From positions 62,001 to 126,000 of the forward strand of contig JAZLBP010000013.1 of the NCBI GenBank assembly GCA_045613745.1: a stretch of 64,000 bases of DNA, given 5' to 3'. The position numbers and the translations under genes are program-made. This document shows, piece after piece, positions 60,229-64,000 of this stretch. The stretch's first letter is position 1. Every line of letters begins with the position of its first letter. The stretch is from UBA940 sp045613745 (GTDB lineage: Bacteria > Bacteroidota > Bacteroidia > Bacteroidales > Rikenellaceae). Below the pieces are notes generated by a model. That model had not been told where the DNA came from and did no database searches. It saw only the letters and a list, made by a program, of their open reading frames with translations.

Positions 60229-61224
60229 TTAATCTTTGTCAAGTTTGTAGATTGAAACATCCATTCCGAAATGGAGATTTAATGAAGCGAGCAATTCGTC
60301 AAGTTCGGTAAGCGATTTCTTACCAAAGTTCCTGAATTTCAAAAGGTCGCTACGGTTCAATTTAACCAAGTCACCTACGGTATCAACCTCAGCGGCTTTC
60401 AAGCAGTTAAGAGCACGAACCGACAAATCTTTGTCCGAAAGTTTGGTTTTCAGAAGTTGACGCATGTGCAATACATCCTCGTCAAACTCCTCTACCGAAC
60501 CTGCATCATCCATGTTAACGGTGATCTTCTCATCCGAGAACAGCATGAAGTGGTGGATCAGGATTTTAGCAGCCTCTTTGAGTGCCTCCTTCGGGTGAAT
60601 CGAACCATTGGTAGTGATCTCCAGGTTGAGTTTCTCGTAGTCGGTACGTTGCTCGACACGGTAGTTCTCAACGTTGTACATCACGTTCACGATAGGAGTA
60701 AAAATCGAGTCGATAGGCAGTACGCCAAACTCATCCTCCGTGTAGGGACGGTTCTCCTCTGCGGGTACATAACCACGGCCCTTACCGATGGTAAGAGTGA
60801 TGGTCAGCTTGGTATCAGGAGCCATACGGCAGATAACCAAGTCGGGGTTAAGCACCTTGAAGTTGGTCAGGAAGTTCGAAATGTACCCAGCTGTAAGTTC
60901 AGTAACACCGGCAACATTAATCGTTACCTTCTCCGAGTCCTCGCTGTCAACAGTCTTGATGAAGTTTACCTTTTTGAGGTTGAGCACGATGTCAATCATA
61001 CCCTCCATCACACCGGGGATAGCTGCGAACTCGTGGTCCACGCCTGCAATCTTTACAGTCGTAATTGCGTAGCCTTCCAGCGAAGACAACAGAATACGAC
61101 GCAAAGCATTACCGATGGTTTGACCGAAACCGGGCTCCAACGGACGGAACTCAAATTTTCCGAAAGTCGAAGACGATTCCAGCATAATAACCTTGTCAGG
61201 TTTTTGGAATGCTAATATTGCCAT
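60229..61224 (-). CDS. rpoA: RNA polymerase alpha subunit
   Basis: 331 residues. The N-terminal domain carries FEFRPLEPGFGQTIGNALRRILLSSLEGYAI, the dimerisation region. A linker is followed by the C-terminal domain (from about 245: LDLSVRALNCLKAAEVDTVGDL), used for contacts with upstream DNA and activators. Normal length. Between rpsD and rplQ in the usual order. Confidence 0.98.
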   Translation of the reverse strand: MAILAFQKPDKVIMLESSSTFGKFEFRPLEPGFGQTIGNALRRILLSSLEGYAITTVKIAGVDHEFAAIPGVMEGMIDIVLNLKKVNFIKTVDSEDSEKVTINVAGVTELTAGYISNFLTNFKVLNPDLVICRMAPDTKLTITLTIGKGRGYVPAEENRPYTEDEFGVLPIDSIFTPIVNVMYNVENYRVEQRTDYEKLNLEITTNGSIHPKEALKEAAKILIHHFMLFSDEKITVNMDDAGSVEEFDEDVLHMRQLLKTKLSDKDLSVRALNCLKAAEVDTVGDLVKLNRSDLLKFRNFGKKSLTELDELLASLNLHFGMDVSIYKLDKD

Positions 61225-61249
61225 AATTTCTAATTAATGTTGTTTGTTA

Positions 61250-61855
61250 CTATTTCGAGTACAGCTCGACGATAAGTTGCTCTTTAATGTTCTCGGGGAT
61301 GTCAGCACGGTCGGGTTTCGACAGGAATTTACCCGACATGGTTGCCGAGTTCCACTCCAACCAAGCGTAGCGAGAGGTCGAACCCGAAACAGCCTCGGTG
61401 ATAACCTCCAGGCTCTTCGATTTCTCACGAACTGCTACTACATCACCCTCGCGCAGGCTGTACGAAGGAATGTTTACAACTTGACCGTTAACGGTGATGT
61501 GACGGTGCGAAACCAGCTGACGTGCAGCAGCACGAGTGGGAGCGATGCCAAGACGATAAACTACGTTATCCAGACGGCACTCCAACAATTTCAGCAAGTT
61601 CTCACCGGTGATACCACCCAGACGAGCAGCTTTTTTGTAGGTCAGGCTAAATTGTTTCTCCAACAAACCGTAGATCATTTTAGCCTTTTGTTTCTCGTTC
61701 AGCTGAACGCCGTACTCCGATACTTTTTTGCGTTTACGAGCGGCACCGTGTTGGCCGGGAGGGAAGTTCTTTTTCTCCAAGGCTTTGTCCGCACCATAAA
61801 TAGCCTCGCCAAATTTTCTGGCGATTTTACTTTTAGGACCAATATATTTTCCCAT
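61250..61855 (-). CDS. rpsD: 30S ribosomal protein S4
   Basis: 201 residues, primary 16S rRNA binder and probable translational repressor of the operon, as in other bacteria. The N-terminus lacks the zinc cysteines (a C-minus form). The S4 RNA-binding domain is CRLDNVVYRLGIAPTRAAARQLVSHRHITVNG. rpoA follows after 25 bp. Confidence 0.97.
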   Translation of the reverse strand: MGKYIGPKSKIARKFGEAIYGADKALEKKNFPPGQHGAARKRKKVSEYGVQLNEKQKAKMIYGLLEKQFSLTYKKAARLGGITGENLLKLLECRLDNVVYRLGIAPTRAAARQLVSHRHITVNGQVVNIPSYSLREGDVVAVREKSKSLEVITEAVSGSTSRYAWLEWNSATMSGKFLSKPDRADIPENIKEQLIVELYSK

Positions 61856-61917
61856 TGTATTAGTTCTTCTTTAACTTGTTAAACATTTAATTCCTAACTC
61901 TGTTATCGTGAGCAAAA

Positions 61918-62307
61918 TTACACACGACGACGGTTGGGGGGACGGCAGCCGTTGTGAGGCAGCGGAGTTACGTCGATAATCTCCATAACCTCCAAACCTG
62001 CACCGTGGATGGTACGGATTGCAGACTCACGACCCGAACCGGGACCCTTTACATAAACTTTAACACGACGAAGACCCAAATCGTAAGCAACCTTCGCGCA
62101 GTCAGCAGCAGCGGTTTGTGCAGCATAGGGAGTGTTCTTTTTCGAACCACGGAAACCCATTTTACCTGCCGAACTCCAGCTGATAACCTCACCATCCTCG
62201 TTAGTGATGGTAATGATTACATTGTTGAAAGTCGAAGCTACGTGAGCAGCACCTACGGTACCTACTTTTACGACTTTCTTCTTAACTGTTCCTGTTTTCT
62301 TTGCCAT
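61918..62307 (-). CDS. rpsK: 30S ribosomal protein S11
   Basis: 129 residues, normal length. The motif KGPGSGRESAIRTIHGAGLEV and the end THPLPHNGCRPPNRRRV-type (here DVTPLPHNGCRPPNRRRV) are diagnostic. It lies 62 bp upstream of rpsD, the longest gap in this part of the operon. Confidence 0.98.
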   Translation of the reverse strand: MAKKTGTVKKKVVKVGTVGAAHVASTFNNVIITITNEDGEVISWSSAGKMGFRGSKKNTPYAAQTAAADCAKVAYDLGLRRVKVYVKGPGSGRESAIRTIHGAGLEVMEIIDVTPLPHNGCRPPNRRRV

Positions 62308-62319
62308 AACTAATTACGA

Positions 62320-62700
62320 TTACTTGGTTGCTTTCTTCTTGTTTGCTACGGTCTTTTTCTTACCCTTACGAGTACGAGCGTTGTTCTTGGTGCTTTGACC
62401 GCGAACGGGAAGACCCAAACGGTGACGAATACCACGGTAGCAACCGATGTCCATCAGACGTTTGATATTGAGTTGAACGAGCGAACGGCACTCGCCCTCT
62501 ACTTTGATACCGAGATCAGCGATAGCTGCACGGATTGCACCAACTTGTGCGTCAGTCCAGTCTTGAACTTTCAGAGTCGAATCAACACCTGCCTCTGCGA
62601 GAATTTTCTCTGCAGTGCTGCGGCCGATACCATAGATATAAGTCAAGCCGATATCGCCTCTTTTATTTTTGGGTAAATCTACACCTACTATACGTGCCAT
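62320..62700 (-). CDS. rpsM: 30S ribosomal protein S13
   Basis: 126 residues. MARIVGVDLPKNKRGDIGLTYIYGIG at the start and GCYRGIRHRLGLPVRGQSTKNNARTRKG-type end (read as GIRHRLGLPVRGQSTKNNAR) are diagnostic. rpsK follows after 12 bp. Confidence 0.98.
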   Translation of the reverse strand: MARIVGVDLPKNKRGDIGLTYIYGIGRSTAEKILAEAGVDSTLKVQDWTDAQVGAIRAAIADLGIKVEGECRSLVQLNIKRLMDIGCYRGIRHRLGLPVRGQSTKNNARTRKGKKKTVANKKKATK

Positions 62701-62732
62701 AAATTACTTTTTCCTTTTTAATACTCTATAAA

Positions 62733-62849
62733 TTAACCTTGGCGCATTTTGAATTTAGGATTCTTTTTGCAAATCACATAAAGTTTACCTTTACGCTTAA
62801 CGATTTTGCAATCCTCGCTTCTTTTTTTGATTGATGCTTTAACTTTCAT
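62733..62849 (-). CDS. rpmJ: 50S ribosomal protein L36
   Basis: A 38-residue gene, below common ORF length limits, found by translating the gap between rpsM and infA. It starts MKVKASIKKRSEDCKIVKRK and ends NPKFKMRQG. Two cysteines are present (residues 14 and 27), so the full four-ligand zinc site is not kept. 16 bp after infA and 32 bp before rpsM. Confidence 0.95.
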   Translation of the reverse strand: MKVKASIKKRSEDCKIVKRKGKLYVICKKNPKFKMRQG

Positions 62850-62865
62850 TTTTCAGCAATCTTAA

Positions 62866-63084
62866 TTATTTGTACCTGAATGATATACGTCCCTTTGTCA
62901 AATCATAAGGGGACATCTCCACTTTTACTTTATCTCCGGGAAGAATTTTGATGTAGTGCATTCGCATCTTGCCCGAGATATGCGCAGTGATAACGTGGCC
63001 GTTGTCAAGCTCAACGCGGAACATCGCGTTCGAGAGGGCCTCGATTATCGTTCCATCTTTTTCGATAGCAGTCTGTTTTGCCAT
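62866..63084 (-). CDS. infA: Translation initiation factor IF-1
   Basis: 72 residues, normal length, with the OB-fold sequence AIEKDGTIIEALSNAMFRVEL and the end LTKGRISFRYK. Between map and rpmJ, as in many alpha-type operons. Confidence 0.98.
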   Translation of the reverse strand: MAKQTAIEKDGTIIEALSNAMFRVELDNGHVITAHISGKMRMHYIKILPGDKVKVEMSPYDLTKGRISFRYK

Positions 63085-63093
63085 AATAGAGTC

Positions 63094-63867
63094 TTATGCC
63101 TTTAATGCGTTTTCGATAATACTGAAATCGGTTAATACGTCTGCTCCGTCTTTGCCGATTGCTACGGCGAATTCGAAGTGAGCCGAAGGTTTGCGATCGC
63201 GGGTGCGAACTGTCCAGCCGTCGCGCTCGAATACTACGTATTTGCTACCCAGATTAATCATCGGTTCGATGCAAATAACCATTCCTTCTTTGAGGAGTGG
63301 ACCTCTACCTCTTGCACCGTAGTTGGGAACCTCGGGGTCTTCGTGCATATTGCGACCCAGACCGTGTCCGACCAACTCCCTAACAACCGAACATCCATTC
63401 TTTTCAGCATGCTCTTGCACAGCCGCAGATATATCACCTACTCGGTTACCTGCCTTGGCTTGTGCGACACCTTTATAAAGAGCTTCTTTGGTTACGTCCA
63501 GTAACTGCTGAATTTCCGGCTCAATACGACCGACCGCAAATGTATAGGCCGAGTCGCCATAAAACCCCTTCATAATAGTGCCACAATCCACTGAAACAAT
63601 GTCTCCTTCGCGGAGCGCGTAATCGGATGGTATGCCGTGTACGACTTGTTCGTTTACCGAAACACACAGGGTGTTGGGGAAACCGCCGTACCCAAGGAAG
63701 CCCGGAACTGCTCCGTGAGAGCGTATGAACTTTTCAGCTATCGCATCAAGTTGCAGTGTGGTGATACCCGGCTTAATATGTTTTGCAACTTCGGCCAAGG
63801 TAGCGCTCACGAGCAAATTGTTTTCGCGGAGCAGCTCGATCTCTTCCTTTGTTTTCAGTTGTATCAT
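63094..63867 (-). CDS. map: Methionine aminopeptidase, type I
   Basis: Removes the initiator methionine. 257 residues. The metal ligands are visible in VSVDCGTIMKGFYGDSAYTF (two Asp), GHGLGRNMHEDPEVPNYG (His) and CIEPMI (Glu). secY ends 11 bp upstream and infA starts 9 bp downstream, so it is inside the operon. Confidence 0.97.
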   Translation of the reverse strand: MIQLKTKEEIELLRENNLLVSATLAEVAKHIKPGITTLQLDAIAEKFIRSHGAVPGFLGYGGFPNTLCVSVNEQVVHGIPSDYALREGDIVSVDCGTIMKGFYGDSAYTFAVGRIEPEIQQLLDVTKEALYKGVAQAKAGNRVGDISAAVQEHAEKNGCSVVRELVGHGLGRNMHEDPEVPNYGARGRGPLLKEGMVICIEPMINLGSKYVVFERDGWTVRTRDRKPSAHFEFAVAIGKDGADVLTDFSIIENALKA

Positions 63868-63878
63868 AGAGAAACTAA

Positions 63879-64000
63879 CTAGTTATTTCCTCTACCTCTA
63901 ATGCGTCCTGTTTTCATCAGACCGTCGTAGTGGCGGCTGAGAAGGTGACTTTCTATCTGCGAGAGAGTGTCAAGAACAACACCAACCAAGATCAACAGCG
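63879..64000 (-). CDS. secY: Preprotein translocase subunit SecY, C-terminal part
   Basis: The window ends inside this gene. The visible end translates as LLILVGVVLDTLSQIESHLL followed by SRHYDGLMKTGRIRGRGNN and a stop, which is the last transmembrane segment and cytoplasmic tail of SecY. It is the membrane channel of the Sec system. Partial by truncation at the window edge only. Confidence 0.93.
   Translation of the reverse strand, partial: LLILVGVVLDTLSQIESHLLSRHYDGLMKTGRIRGRGNN

Overview
The window is a piece of a Bacteroidota (Bacteroidales-type) chromosome. The evidence is a SusC/SusD pair, an LpxC-FabZ fusion, many Cys-anchored lipoproteins, no obvious Shine-Dalgarno sequences, and promoters built on TAnnTTTG, several with TTTG about 19 bases upstream. 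A Rikenellaceae/Alistipes-like origin is possible but cannot be shown from the sequence alone. No phage, insertion sequence or CRISPR array was seen.

Layout. 1-6.7 kb: a lipoprotein gene faces a tyrosine phenol-lyase/tryptophanase-family gene across a 47-bp AAG microsatellite; then an SGNH hydrolase and a large BACON/EF-hand/LRR surface lipoprotein. 6.8-10.4 kb: ileS, with a swapped HIGH motif. 10.5-15.3 kb: an arginine operon (GNAT-argG-argC-argD-argB). 15.4-19.9 kb: a small conserved-looking protein, carB and a nitroreductase. 20-22.5 kb: a GH127 lipoprotein. 22.6-29.5 kb, all on the minus strand: TonB-like protein, K+/H+ antiporter, outer-membrane barrel, thioredoxin-like protein, MeaB GTPase, SulP transporter. 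29.6-31.8 kb: lpxC-fabZ and lpxA. 31.9-41.2 kb, minus strand: a likely operon of two related lipoproteins, SusC, SusD and a third lipoprotein, behind a leader of about 310 nt. 41.3-50.7 kb: branched-chain amino acid genes, leuC-leuD-leuA/cimA facing ilvD-ilvB-ilvN-ilvC. 50.8-52.1 kb: an AT-rich AraC regulator and a divergent small helical protein. 52.1-52.7 kb: tRNA-Val and a partial duplication of it. 52.8-59.6 kb: addA facing a DUF2807-like gene plus addB. 59.7-64 kb: secY(partial)-map-infA-rpmJ-rpsM-rpsK-rpsD-rpoA-rplQ.

The strongest regulatory find is upstream of ilvD. A canonical promoter leads to an untracked 19-codon ORF (45289-45348) in which 11 residues are Ile, Val or Leu. A terminator with a T7 tail follows, with an alternative antiterminator pairing whose 5' strand lies directly behind the leader stop codon. 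This has the full architecture of ribosome-mediated attenuation. Other points worth following are the IleRS GxHH signature, the phenol-lyase-like active site with two altered PLP-site residues, a shared C-terminal module in three surface lipoproteins, the AAG microsatellite between divergent genes, and the duplicated tRNA-Val 3' end.
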